In this document: in pieces, positions 6,906 through 15,022 of the stretch
Layout: each line of letters starts with the position of its first letter
How positions within the stretch are numbered: the stretch's first letter is position 1
From: Alphaproteobacteria bacterium 65-37
Lineage (GTDB): Bacteria > Pseudomonadota > Alphaproteobacteria > Reyranellales > Reyranellaceae
NCBI GenBank assembly: GCA_001897995.1
Contig: MKRV01000033.1
Location: forward strand, 1-33,017
Direction: 5' to 3'
DNA: 33,017 nucleotides
Translations under genes and position numbers: made by a program
The notes under the pieces: generated by a model
Seen by the model: only the letters and a program-made list of their open reading frames with translations
Told to the model about the DNA's origin: nothing
Databases searched by the model: none

Positions 6906-7888
6906 CGCTGCTGTGCCTGCTGCTGCTGGCAGCCTGCGCAGCGCCTCCGAAACCCTTCCAGCACGATCCCGCACAGGACTCCTACGCCCGCCCTCGGATC
7001 GACAAGACCGAGGTGGCGATCAATCCGCCGCACAACATGCCGCCGGAAATGGGCCGACGCGTGGCCGCGACCTTGGCGATGGAGCTGCAATCCTACGGCA
7101 TCGTCGCCGCAGCGGCTCCGGCCGAGGCGCCCATCCAGATCGACGGCGTCATGAGCACGCGCGACGCCGGCATGTCGATCGAGGTGCAGGTCGACTGGCG
7201 CATCGTCGGCAAACCGAAAACCGACGAGCCGGCAACCGTCAAGACGCGCGCACCGCCGGAAGACTATGCCGAACAGAGGGAGCGCCTGATCTCGCGCATG
7301 GCCCAGCAGGCCGCGCCCCGGGTCGCGACCCTGATCGGCAAGCCGCCGACCTTCATTCCGCGCGCGCCGGGCCAGGTCGCCGCCGGCGTCACCATTCCTT
7401 ATGAATTCCCCAACGATCCGGCCCTTCAGACCGCAGCGGCGGCCACCGACCCTGCGACGGGAGCCCCCGTCGCACCACCGCCGGCAGCGGCGACACCGGC
7501 GGTCGCCAAGCCTGCCGAACCGCAGATCAAGGTCATGGTCGCGCCTGTGACCGGTGCGCCGTCGGACGGCAACCGCCAGCTCTATTCCGGCATGCGCCGG
7601 GCCTTGGGGTCGAGCAAGATTGTGATCGTCGATGGCGGCGGTGAAGATGTCTTCACAGTCGTCGGCTCCGTCGTGCTGACGCAGATCGACGATCGCACCG
7701 GCAAGCTCGACGTCAAATGGGTACTGAAGGACCCCGCCGGACGCAATGTCGGCGACATCGAGCAGTCGAATCCGGTGCCGATGGCCGCCGCACGCGGCTC
7801 GTGGGCCGGATTCGGCGATATCGTCGCATCGGCCGCGTCCGAAGGCGTGCTCGAGCTGCTCGAGAAGGCGCTCACGCGGCCGCGTTGA
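6890..7888 (+). CDS. Conserved alphaproteobacterial lipoprotein of unknown function
   Basis: Lipoprotein of 332 residues. The N-terminus is a signal peptide ending in the lipobox LLAAC with Cys16 as the predicted diacylglyceryl attachment site. Two globular parts (about residues 30-175 and 215-332) are joined by an Ala/Pro/Thr-rich low-complexity linker near residues 185-210. The C-terminal part (IKVMVAPVTGAPSDGNRQL, then VVGSVVLTQIDD and WVLKDPAGRNVGDIEQ) resembles periplasmic lipoproteins annotated only as hypothetical. The start ATG 6890 is preferred over 6866 because it places the lipobox at the usual distance. It is the last gene of the lgt group and is processed by the Lgt encoded three genes upstream. 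A 152-bp gap follows before the next operon. Confidence 0.85.
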   Translation: MRHVVTLLCLLLLAACAAPPKPFQHDPAQDSYARPRIDKTEVAINPPHNMPPEMGRRVAATLAMELQSYGIVAAAAPAEAPIQIDGVMSTRDAGMSIEVQVDWRIVGKPKTDEPATVKTRAPPEDYAEQRERLISRMAQQAAPRVATLIGKPPTFIPRAPGQVAAGVTIPYEFPNDPALQTAAAATDPATGAPVAPPPAAATPAVAKPAEPQIKVMVAPVTGAPSDGNRQLYSGMRRALGSSKIVIVDGGGEDVFTVVGSVVLTQIDDRTGKLDVKWVLKDPAGRNVGDIEQSNPVPMAAARGSWAGFGDIVASAASEGVLELLEKALTRPR

Positions 7889-7985
7889 CCGCGCCTGTTC
7901 TTCGATGACGCCGGTTTCAATTTCGCGAATCGGCTTGTCAGAAGGGGGTTTCAGACTGCACTGTCCGCACGGGGAGGCGCGATTC

Positions 7986-8006
7986 TTGCAAGCCCAGAAC
8001 TTGCAA
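7986..8006. promoter_or_regulatory. Inverted repeat upstream of the first binding-protein gene
   Basis: TTGCAAG and its exact reverse complement CTTGCAA are separated by seven bases and end 34 bases before the ATG at 8041. The arms are A/T-containing in a GC-rich region and the size suits a dimeric repressor or LysR-type regulator. No -10/-35 pair is convincing here. Confidence 0.4.
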
Positions 8007-8040
8007 CGGGTCGCACCCAAGACAGGGAGTTTGAAAAAAC

Positions 8041-9627
8041 ATGTTTGCTTTCAAGAAGTCAGCTCTGGCGCTCGTCGCCGCGGCTGGTGCGACAGCATTG
8101 CTGGCCGCTGCGCCCGCTCAAGCGCAGACGATCAAGGCCGTGATGCACTCGGATGTGAAGATCCTCGATCCGATCTGGACCACTGCCTACATCCAGCGCA
8201 ACCACGGCTACATGATCTGGGACACGCTTTTCGCGGTGGACGAGAAGTTCGCCGTGAAGCCGCAGATGGTCGACAAGTACGAGGTCTCGCCCGACAAGCT
8301 GGTGTGGACCTTCACCCTGCGCGACGGCCTGGAATGGCATGACGGCAAACCCGTCACTTCCGAGGACTGCATTGCCTCGATCAAGCGCTGGGCCGTTCGC
8401 GATTCGATGGGCCAGAAGATGATGGGCTCGGTCGAAGGCATGGAAGCCGTCGACGCCAAGACCTTCAAGATCAAGTTCAAGGAGCCCTACGGCCTGGTGC
8501 TCGAATCGCTCGGCAAGCCGTCGTCGAACGTGCCGTTCATGATGCCGAAGAAGACGGCCGAAACCGACCCGATGCAGCAGATCAAGATCGAGGACGTGAT
8601 CGGCTCGGGTCCGTTCATCTTCAAGGCCGACGAATGGAAGCCCGGCGAGAAGATCGTCTACGTCAAGAACGCCAAGTACAAGCCGCGCGCCGAACCCGCC
8701 TCGGGCCTCGCTGGCGGCAAGGTCGTCAAGGTCGACCGGGTCGAGTGGCTCTGGATCCCCGACGTGCAGACCCAGGTCGGTGCTCTGCAGAACGGCGAGA
8801 TCGACATGATCGAATCGCCCGGCCACGACCTGCTGCCGATCCTGGCCAAGGACAAGAACATCAAGCTGACCAACAGCAATCCGCTGGGCAATCAGTACGC
8901 CTTCCGCTTCAACAGCACGGCCAAGCCCTTCGACAATCCCAAGGTCCGCCACGCCGTGTTCGTCGCCTTCGCCCAGGAGGATTTCCTCAAGGCCACGATC
9001 GGCGACGCGCAATGGTACAAGGTCTGCAAGGCGCCTTTCGTATGCGGCAGTCCGCTCGCGACTGACGTCGGCATGGCCGAGGTGCTGAACGGCAATGCGG
9101 CCAAGGCCAAGCAGATCCTGACCGAGGCCGGCTATGACGGCACGCCGATCGTGCTGATGCAGTCGACCGACCTGCAGGTTCTCACCAATCTCGCGCCCGT
9201 CGCCAAGCAGCAGATGGAGCGCGCCGGCTTCAAGGTCGACATGGTGTCGATGGACTGGCAGACGCTGGTCGCCCGCCGCGTGAAGAAGGATCCGCCGAGC
9301 CAGGGCGGCTGGCACGCCTTCCTCACCTCCTGGGTCGCCGCCGACATCCTGAATCCGGTGATGGCCGGCTTCTTCAACGCCTCGTGCGACAAGGCCATGT
9401 TCGGCTGGCCGTGCGACGCGACGATCGAGAAGTTCCGTGACCAGTTCTCCAAGGAAACCGACCCGGTCAAGCAGAAGCAGATCGTCGAAGACCTGCAGAA
9501 GTACTGGGTCGACCACCCGACCCACATCAATGTCGGCCAATGGTACTCGCCGATCGCCCACCGCACGACGCTCGAGGGCATCCTGACCGCCCCGGCGCCG
9601 GTATTCTGGAACATGACCAAGAAGTAG
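8041..9627 (+). CDS. Peptide/opine-type ABC transporter substrate-binding protein, copy 1
   Basis: Periplasmic family 5 binding protein (SBP_bac_5, DppA/OppA/NikA relatives), 528 residues. A Sec signal peptide ends in APAQAQ near residue 28. Family features include ILDPIWTTAY, YDTLFA-like WDTLFAVDE, WTFTLRDGLEWHDGKPVT and a IGSGPFIFKADEW segment. A Cys pair in KVCKAPFVCGSPL is shared with the next gene. GGGAG lies ten bases before the ATG. The ligand cannot be read from sequence; relatives bind di/oligopeptides, opines, glutathione or nickel. It is a clear paralogue of the following gene, with long identical runs such as DGTPxVLMQST and MDWQTLVxRR. Confidence 0.93.
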   Translation: MFAFKKSALALVAAAGATALLAAAPAQAQTIKAVMHSDVKILDPIWTTAYIQRNHGYMIWDTLFAVDEKFAVKPQMVDKYEVSPDKLVWTFTLRDGLEWHDGKPVTSEDCIASIKRWAVRDSMGQKMMGSVEGMEAVDAKTFKIKFKEPYGLVLESLGKPSSNVPFMMPKKTAETDPMQQIKIEDVIGSGPFIFKADEWKPGEKIVYVKNAKYKPRAEPASGLAGGKVVKVDRVEWLWIPDVQTQVGALQNGEIDMIESPGHDLLPILAKDKNIKLTNSNPLGNQYAFRFNSTAKPFDNPKVRHAVFVAFAQEDFLKATIGDAQWYKVCKAPFVCGSPLATDVGMAEVLNGNAAKAKQILTEAGYDGTPIVLMQSTDLQVLTNLAPVAKQQMERAGFKVDMVSMDWQTLVARRVKKDPPSQGGWHAFLTSWVAADILNPVMAGFFNASCDKAMFGWPCDATIEKFRDQFSKETDPVKQKQIVEDLQKYWVDHPTHINVGQWYSPIAHRTTLEGILTAPAPVFWNMTKK

Positions 9628-9634
9628 CGGCGGC

Positions 9635-9658
9635 GCGCGCGGGGTTCGCCCCGCGCGC
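9635..9658 (+). other. Perfect 10-bp GC hairpin with TTCG loop after binding-protein copy 1
   Basis: GCGCGCGGGG (9635-9644) pairs exactly with CCCCGCGCGC (9649-9658) around a TTCG loop, starting 8 bases after the stop. No T-tract follows. A hairpin of this strength directly behind an SBP gene commonly protects the mRNA 3' end or partly terminates transcription, giving more binding protein than permease; that role is inferred here. Confidence 0.6.
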
Positions 9659-9700
9659 CCATCGACGAAGGCAGGCCGGGGGGCCTGCTTTCTTCGATGG
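9659..9700 (+). other. Second, 19-bp imperfect hairpin in the same spacer
   Basis: Bases 9659-9677 pair with 9682-9700 at 17 of 19 positions around a GGGG loop; the inner seven pairs GCAGGCC/GGCCTGC are perfect. It abuts the preceding hairpin with no gap and ends 26 bases before the next ATG. TTTCTTC lies within the descending arm rather than after it, so it is not a textbook terminator. The tandem hairpins fill most of the 99-bp spacer between the two binding-protein genes. Confidence 0.6.
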
Positions 9701-9726
9701 GGAGAGAGACACCCGGGAGGGGCGCT

Positions 9727-11322
9727 ATGAAACGAGTGTTTAGGCGTACGCTCGCGGCGATGGCCGCAGGGACGATTCTCAGTGGCGTGATCGTGGCAAG
9801 TACCGGGCCGGCAATGGCCCAGGGCAAGACTCTGAAATTCGTGCAGAACGGCAATCTGACAATCCTGGATCCGATCTGGACCACCGCCTACGTCACGCGC
9901 AATCACGGCTATTTCATTTACGACACGCTGTTTGCGGTCGACGAAAACAATGCGGTCAAGCCGCAGATGGTCGAGAAGTACGAAGTCTCGCCCGACAAGA
10001 CGGTATGGACCTTCACCTTGCGCGACGGCCTCGAATGGCACGACGGCAAGCCGGTCACCGCCGAAGACTGCATCGCCTCGATCAAGCGCTGGGGCGCGCG
10101 CGATGCGATGGGCCAGAAGCTCATGGACTTCGTAAAGGAGTTCAAGCAGGTCGATGGCAAGACCTTCCAGATGGTGCTGAAGGAGCCGTACGGCCTGGTC
10201 CTCGATTCGCTCGGCAAGCCCTCCTCGCAAGTGCCCTTCATGATGCCGAAGAAGGTCGCCGATACCGATCCGTTCAAGCAGATCGACAGTCAGATCGGCT
10301 CCGGCCCGTTCATCTACCAGAACACCGAGTCCAAGCCCGGCGAGAAGCACGTCTATATCAAGAACCCCAAGTACAAGCCGCGCAGCGAGCCGGCCTCGGG
10401 GCTGTCCGGCGGCAAGGTCGTCAAGGTCGACCGGGTCGAGATCATCGAGATGCCGGACACCCAGCAGCAGGTGAATGCCATCATCGCCGGCGAGATCGAC
10501 TTGATCGAGCAGCCGCCGCACGACCTGATCCCGGTGCTGAAGAAGGACAAGGGCGTGAAGCTGGTCGACTGGAACCCGCTCGGCCATCAGTTCATCATCC
10601 GCTTCAACCATCTCGTGAAGCCCTTCGACAATCCGAAGATCCGCCAAGCGGCACTTCTCGCGATGCGACAGGAGGATTACCTCAAGGCCACCGTCGGCGA
10701 GCCGGAATTCTACAAGGTCTGCTCGGCCGCTTTCGTCTGCGGCACCCCCAATGCCTTCGATGCGCCGAACGGCCTGCTCGTGAAGCCCGACTTCGAAAAG
10801 GCCAAGGCGTTGCTCAAGGAAGCTGGCTACGACGGCACGCCGGTCGTGCTGATGCAGTCGACCACGCTGCCCGTGCTGACCAACACGGCACCGGTCACCA
10901 AGGCGCTGCTCGAGCAGGCCGGCTTCAAGGTGGACATGCAGTCGATGGACTGGCAAACGCTGGTCACGCGGCGCACCAAGAAGGAGCCTCCCTCTCAGGG
11001 CGGTTGGAACGTGTTCCATACTTTCTCGGTTGCTGCCGACATCCTGAACCCGATCTCGACCTCCTACATGGTGGCGCAGGGCGACAAGTCGTGGTTCGGT
11101 TGGCCGACCGATCCCGTGATCGAGAAGCTGCGTGACGACTATGCCAAGGAGACCGACCCCGAAAAGAACAAGGCATTGGCGAAAGCCGTCCAGGACCGTG
11201 CCCTCGAGACAGCCCAGTATGGCTGGATCGGCCAATGGTATGGCCCGGGTGTTGCTCGCGCCAACGTCACCGGCTGGCTGAAGGCACCTGTGCCAGTGAT
11301 GTGGAATATCGAGAAGAAGTGA
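9727..11322 (+). CDS. Peptide/opine-type ABC transporter substrate-binding protein, copy 2
   Basis: Family 5 periplasmic binding protein of 531 residues, paralogous to the preceding gene along its whole length. Signal peptide ends near AMAQG (about residue 31). It retains LTILDPIWTTAYVTRNHGYF, WTFTLRDGLEWHDGKPVT and the Cys pair in KVCSAAFVCGTPN. The ATG at 9727 follows GGGAGGGG at five bases; an in-frame ATG at 9697 would add ten polar residues before the signal peptide and is less likely. Substitutions between the copies cluster around the VEGMEAVD/VKEFKQVD segment and the SWVAADILNPVM/SVAADILNPIST segment, so ligand ranges may differ. It probably feeds the permeases encoded just downstream. 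Confidence 0.93.
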   Translation: MKRVFRRTLAAMAAGTILSGVIVASTGPAMAQGKTLKFVQNGNLTILDPIWTTAYVTRNHGYFIYDTLFAVDENNAVKPQMVEKYEVSPDKTVWTFTLRDGLEWHDGKPVTAEDCIASIKRWGARDAMGQKLMDFVKEFKQVDGKTFQMVLKEPYGLVLDSLGKPSSQVPFMMPKKVADTDPFKQIDSQIGSGPFIYQNTESKPGEKHVYIKNPKYKPRSEPASGLSGGKVVKVDRVEIIEMPDTQQQVNAIIAGEIDLIEQPPHDLIPVLKKDKGVKLVDWNPLGHQFIIRFNHLVKPFDNPKIRQAALLAMRQEDYLKATVGEPEFYKVCSAAFVCGTPNAFDAPNGLLVKPDFEKAKALLKEAGYDGTPVVLMQSTTLPVLTNTAPVTKALLEQAGFKVDMQSMDWQTLVTRRTKKEPPSQGGWNVFHTFSVAADILNPISTSYMVAQGDKSWFGWPTDPVIEKLRDDYAKETDPEKNKALAKAVQDRALETAQYGWIGQWYGPGVARANVTGWLKAPVPVMWNIEKK

Positions 11323-11323
11323 C

Positions 11324-11352
11324 TGTTCGGCCGCCCGACGGGCGGCAGAACA
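11324..11352 (+). terminator. 14-bp hairpin just after binding-protein copy 2
   Basis: Bases 11324-11337 and 11339-11352 are reverse complements at 13 of 14 positions (TGTTC.GCCGCCCG), beginning one base after the stop. No T-tract follows. It could attenuate transcription into the permease genes or stabilise the binding-protein message. Confidence 0.5.
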
Positions 11353-11353
11353 G

Positions 11354-11381
11354 CCATCCTGAGCGCAGCGAAGGATCTTTC
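11354..11381. repeat. Short dispersed-type repeat (ATCCTGAGC...GAAGGATCT)
   Basis: The sequence reading CATCCTGAGCGCAGCGAAGG then ATCTTTC has the form of an intergenic repeat that I recognise from many GC-rich bacterial genomes. ATCCT and AGGAT form a small dyad around a ten-base centre. Only one copy is in the window, so its repeat nature here rests on that resemblance, not on counting. Confidence 0.45.
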
Positions 11382-11431
11382 AGGAACAGGAAAGGTCCGT
11401 CGCTGGGCTCAGGGCGACCAATAGAGGGAAA

Positions 11432-12373
11432 ATGCTGGATTTCATTGCCCGTCGTTTGATCGCCATCATCCCCGTTCTTGCGGTGGTGGCGATCTTTGTC
11501 TTCCTCATGCTGCGATTAACGCCAGGCGATCCCGCCGCGGTGATCGCCGGCGACAACGCCACCTCCGACCAGATCGCCGATATTCGCGCCAAGCTCGGCC
11601 TCAACGAGCCGATCTGGACGCAGTTCGCCATCTGGATCGGCGACATCCTCCAGGGCAAATTCGGCGAAAGCTATTTCTTCAAGAAGACCGTGGCCGAGCT
11701 GATCGCCCAGCGCGTCGAGCCGACCTTGGCGCTGGCGCTGTGCACCCTGGCCTTCGCGGTTTGCGTGTCGGTGCCGATCGGCGTGATGGCGGCCTATCGC
11801 CAGGGCTCGTTGTTCGATCGTGTCGTGATGGCCTTTTCGGTCCTGGGCTTCTCGGTGCCTGGTTTCGTCATCGGCTACTGCCTGATCTATGTGTTCGCCA
11901 TCGAACTCGGCTGGCTGCCGGTGCAGGGCTATGTCCGCATCGGCGTGAACTTCTGGCAGTTCGCCGAACGCATGGTCCTGCCGTCGCTCACCCTGTCCGT
12001 GGGCTTCATCGCCCTGATCTCGCGCATCACCCGCGCTTCCGTCCTTGAAGTCCTCAACGAGGATTACATCCGCACGGCGCGCGCCAAGGGCCTCAGCAAC
12101 CGCGTGGTGCTGATGCGCCATGCGCTGCGCAACGCGGCAGTGCCGATCCTGACCGTCATCGGTCTCGGCATCGCCATCCTGATCGGTGGCGCGGTGGTGA
12201 CCGAAAGCGTGTTCGGCCTGCCTGGACTGGGCCGCCTCACGGTCGAGGCCGTGCTCAGCCGCGACTTCCCGACCATCCAGACCGTCATCCTTCTCTTCTC
12301 CGTCGTCTATGTCGTGATCAACCTGTTGATCGACATCAGCTACACCCTGTTCGACCCGAGGATCCGGTATTGA
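11432..12373 (+). CDS. DppB/OppB-type ABC transporter permease
   Basis: Inner-membrane permease of 313 residues. The first membrane helix (FIARRLIAIIPVLAVVAIFVF) and LRLTPGDPAAVIAGDNAT are typical of DppB/GsiC relatives, including the conserved PGDPA. About six membrane segments follow, with the EAA-type loop EDYIRTARAKGLSNRVVLMRHALRNA near residues 210-235 for ATPase contact, then ESVFGLPGLGRLTVEAVLSRDFP. AGGGA precedes the ATG at a short spacing. It overlaps the next permease by four bases, and the pair form the channel for the importer whose binding proteins lie upstream. Confidence 0.96.
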   Translation: MLDFIARRLIAIIPVLAVVAIFVFLMLRLTPGDPAAVIAGDNATSDQIADIRAKLGLNEPIWTQFAIWIGDILQGKFGESYFFKKTVAELIAQRVEPTLALALCTLAFAVCVSVPIGVMAAYRQGSLFDRVVMAFSVLGFSVPGFVIGYCLIYVFAIELGWLPVQGYVRIGVNFWQFAERMVLPSLTLSVGFIALISRITRASVLEVLNEDYIRTARAKGLSNRVVLMRHALRNAAVPILTVIGLGIAILIGGAVVTESVFGLPGLGRLTVEAVLSRDFPTIQTVILLFSVVYVVINLLIDISYTLFDPRIRY

Positions 12374-13305
12374 GCGCGATCACCGAAGAAGTCGTCGACT
12401 CTGCCTCGATCGCGGCAGCCTCGACCAAGCGCAAGAGCCTCTGGCTCGTTGCCATCCGCAACCCGAACGTCATCTTTGGCGGGATCATCCTGCTCGGCAT
12501 GGTGCTGATCGCCCTCCTGGCGCCGTTCCTCGGCACCGTGGATCCGACCCGCATCGATCCGGCAGCACGCAACAAGAAACCCGGCACCGAGATCACCATG
12601 CGCCTCGACGACGGCACGACCGTCAAGCGTGTGGCGATCATGGGCACCGACAGCTTGGGCCGCGACGTCTACAGCCGCGTGCTCTACGGCACCCGCGTCT
12701 CGCTGGCCGTCGGCATCTCGGTGGCCCTGGTGGCCATCGCCATCGGCGTGGTCATCGGCCTGGTCTCGGGCTACGTGCGATGGGCCGACGGGATCATCAT
12801 GCGCATCATGGATGGATTGATGGCGATCCCGGGCATATTGCTCGCGATCGCCCTGGTCTCGATCTGGCGCGCCGGTCTCATCACCGTGGTCTTCGCCATC
12901 GTGGTCCCCGACGTGCCACGCGTCGTACGCCTGGTGCGGTCGATCGTGCTGACGGTGCGTGAAGAGCCCTACGTCGAAGGTGCCATCTCGGTCGGCACGC
13001 CGACCTGGACGTTGATGTTCCGCCACATCCTGCCCAATACCATCGCGCCGCTGATCGTGCAGGGCACCTTCCTGGCGGCCGCGGCGATCCTGACCGAAGC
13101 GGCACTCTCCTTCCTGGGCATCGGCATCCCGCCGGAAATCCCCAGCTGGGGCAACATCATGGCCGAGGGCCGCACGCTGTTCCGCGTGTTCCCGCACAAC
13201 ATCCTCTATCCCGGCATCTTCCTTGCCTTGACGGTGCTGGCCATCAACATCATGGGCGACGGTCTGCGCGACACGCTCGATCCGAAGATGAGCAAGAAAG
13301 TCTGA
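12370..13305 (+). CDS. DppC/OppC-type ABC transporter permease (TTG start)
   Basis: Second inner-membrane permease, 311 residues. An N-terminal cytoplasmic tail precedes LWLVAIRNPNVIFGGIILLG; then come LAPFLGTVDP, the conserved GTDSLGRDVYSRVLYGTRVSL, the coupling loop EEPYVEGAISVGTPTW and LTEAALSFLGIGIPPEIPSWG. The frame opens with TTG inside ATTGA, overlapping the DppB stop by four bases, with GAGG a short distance upstream. No ATG lies nearby before the first helix, so a translationally coupled TTG start is the best reading. Between helix 1 and the GTDSLGRD motif is a roughly 35-residue periplasmic insert (RNKKPGTEITMRLDDGTTVK), seen in some members of the family. Confidence 0.94.
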   Translation: MSAITEEVVDSASIAAASTKRKSLWLVAIRNPNVIFGGIILLGMVLIALLAPFLGTVDPTRIDPAARNKKPGTEITMRLDDGTTVKRVAIMGTDSLGRDVYSRVLYGTRVSLAVGISVALVAIAIGVVIGLVSGYVRWADGIIMRIMDGLMAIPGILLAIALVSIWRAGLITVVFAIVVPDVPRVVRLVRSIVLTVREEPYVEGAISVGTPTWTLMFRHILPNTIAPLIVQGTFLAAAAILTEAALSFLGIGIPPEIPSWGNIMAEGRTLFRVFPHNILYPGIFLALTVLAINIMGDGLRDTLDPKMSKKV

Positions 13306-14939
13306 TGTCGACAGCAGCAAAGAAGCCGGTTCTCGAGGTCCGTAACCTCAGCGTCGCCCTGCCGGCGGGCGGCGACCGTGTCCATGCCGTCGAGAAGGTG
13401 AACTTCACCGTCAATCCGGGGGAGATCGTCTGCCTGGTGGGCGAATCGGGCTCGGGCAAGTCGGTCATCGCCTTCACGGTGATGGGCCTGCTTGCCAAGG
13501 CGCTGAAGCCGACCTCGGGCGAGATCCTGCTCGAAGGCGAGAACATCCTGACGGCCGACGAGACGCGGCTGCGCGAGCTGCGTTGCACGCGCATGTCGAT
13601 GATCTTCCAGGAGCCGATGACCGCGCTCAATCCGGTCATGACCTGCGGCGAGCAGATCGACGAGGTGCTGCGCACGCACACCAAGCTCGACTCAGCCCAG
13701 CGCAAGGCCAAGATCATCGCCATCCTGGCGCGTGTGAAGCTGCCGGAGCCGGAGCGCATCTACGCCTCCTATCCACACCAGCTTTCGGGCGGCCAGCGCC
13801 AGCGCATCATGATCGCCATGGCGCTGGTGCTCGACCCGGTGCTGCTGATCGCCGACGAGCCCACCACGGCGCTCGACGTCACGACCCAGGCCGAGATCCT
13901 GAAGCTGATCGCCGAGCTGCAGCACGGCCAGGGCACCGGCGTGCTGTTCATCACCCACGATTTCGGCGTCGTCGCCGAGATCGCCCATCGCGTCGCGGTG
14001 CTGCGCTGGGGCGAGCTCGTCGAGATGGGGCCGACCGAGCAGATCCTGTCGAAGCCCGTCCAGGCCTACACCAAGATGCTGATCTCCTCGGTGCCGTCGA
14101 TCCATCCGGCGCATCGCGGCGGCCGCAAGGACGGCGAGACCGTCCTGCGCACCGAGAAGCTCGGCAAGACCTATGCGGGCTCGGGCTTCTTCCAGAAGGC
14201 GCGCGTGGTGAAGGCGGCGGTCGATGTCGACCTCGACATCCGCCGCGGCGAAACGCTCGGCATCGTGGGCGAGTCCGGCTCAGGCAAGTCGACGGTAGCG
14301 CGCTGCATCGCCCGCCTGATCGACCCGACCGACGGCAAGGTGTTCCTGGGCGATACCGAGATCGGCAAGATTTCGGCGGGCAAGCTGCGCCCGCACCGCC
14401 GGCGCGTGCAGATCGTGTTCCAGGACCCCTATCGGTCGCTCAACCCGCGCATCACGGTCGGCGATTCGATCATCGAGGGCCCGATGAATTTCGGGCTGAG
14501 CCGCGACGAGGCGATGGCACGGGCGCGCAAGCTGATGGAGACGGTGCGCCTCGACCCCAACGCGCTCGACCGCTTCCCGCACCAGTTCTCGGGCGGCCAG
14601 CGCCAGCGCATCTGCATCGCCCGGGCGCTCGCCATGGAACCGGAGCTGCTGATCGCTGACGAGGCCGTGTCGGCGCTCGACGTGTCGGTGCAGAAGCAGG
14701 TGCTGGAGCTGCTCGACGAGATCCGCCGGCGGCTCAACCTCGCGGTGCTGTTCATCACCCACGACCTGCGCGTGGCAGCCCAGATCTGCGACAACGTCGC
14801 CGTGATGAGCCAGGGCCGCGTCGTCGAATATGGCGCGGCCGAGCAGGTCTTCGAGCACCCCAAGCACGACTACACCAAGTCGCTGTTCGCGGCCGCGCCG
14901 GGCCGCAACTGGGAATTCGGCAAGTTCGCCGCGGCCTGA
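13305..14939 (+). CDS. ABC transporter double ATP-binding protein (DppD-DppF fusion type)
   Basis: Cytoplasmic ATPase of 544 residues carrying two complete nucleotide-binding domains, so one gene serves both permeases. NBD1: Walker A GESGSGKS near residues 46-53, signature LSGGQRQR near 161, Walker [13 protein letters not shown] near 180. NBD2: Walker [10 protein letters not shown] near 321, signature FSGGQRQR near 428, Walker [13 protein letters not shown] near 450. In NBD2 the proline after the Walker B glutamate is alanine, common in this family. The oligopeptide C-terminal motif ([20 protein letters not shown]) follows each domain. The start overlaps the DppC stop by one base (TGATG). This architecture resembles GsiA/YejF. 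It ends the transporter operon. Confidence 0.96.
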   Translation: MSTAAKKPVLEVRNLSVALPAGGDRVHAVEKVNFTVNPGEIVCLVGESGSGKSVIAFTVMGLLAKALKPTSGEILLEGENILTADETRLRELRCTRMSMIFQEPMTALNPVMTCGEQIDEVLRTHTKLDSAQRKAKIIAILARVKLPEPERIYASYPHQLSGGQRQRIMIAMALVLDPVLLIADEPTTALDVTTQAEILKLIAELQHGQGTGVLFITHDFGVVAEIAHRVAVLRWGELVEMGPTEQILSKPVQAYTKMLISSVPSIHPAHRGGRKDGETVLRTEKLGKTYAGSGFFQKARVVKAAVDVDLDIRRGETLGIVGESGSGKSTVARCIARLIDPTDGKVFLGDTEIGKISAGKLRPHRRRVQIVFQDPYRSLNPRITVGDSIIEGPMNFGLSRDEAMARARKLMETVRLDPNALDRFPHQFSGGQRQRICIARALAMEPELLIADEAVSALDVSVQKQVLELLDEIRRRLNLAVLFITHDLRVAAQICDNVAVMSQGRVVEYGAAEQVFEHPKHDYTKSLFAAAPGRNWEFGKFAAA

Positions 14940-14974
14940 CGCAAGCGGCGATCGAAGAAGGCGTTTTTTCACCG

Positions 14975-15008
14975 CGCTTCACGGCGTCGTCGACGAGGCC
15001 GTGAAGCG
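14975..15008. terminator. 11-bp hairpin between convergent genes
   Basis: CGCTTCACGGC (14975-14985) and its exact reverse complement (14998-15008) flank a 12-base loop containing GTCGAC. It sits between the stop of the ATPase gene (plus) and the stop of the monooxygenase gene (minus). A six-T run lies on its left side (14965-14969 region), so neither direction has the hairpin-then-U order of a classical terminator. A bidirectional stop is inferred only from position. Confidence 0.4.
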
Positions 15009-15022
15009 GGCCGAGGCGTGGC

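Noticed and set aside
8059-11235. A 1058-codon open frame on the minus strand, antisense to both binding-protein genes
   Set aside because: It mirrors two clear genes in a GC-rich genome whose codon bias removes stops from the opposite strand. The translation is low-complexity (Arg, Leu, Asp, His-rich) with no family motif.
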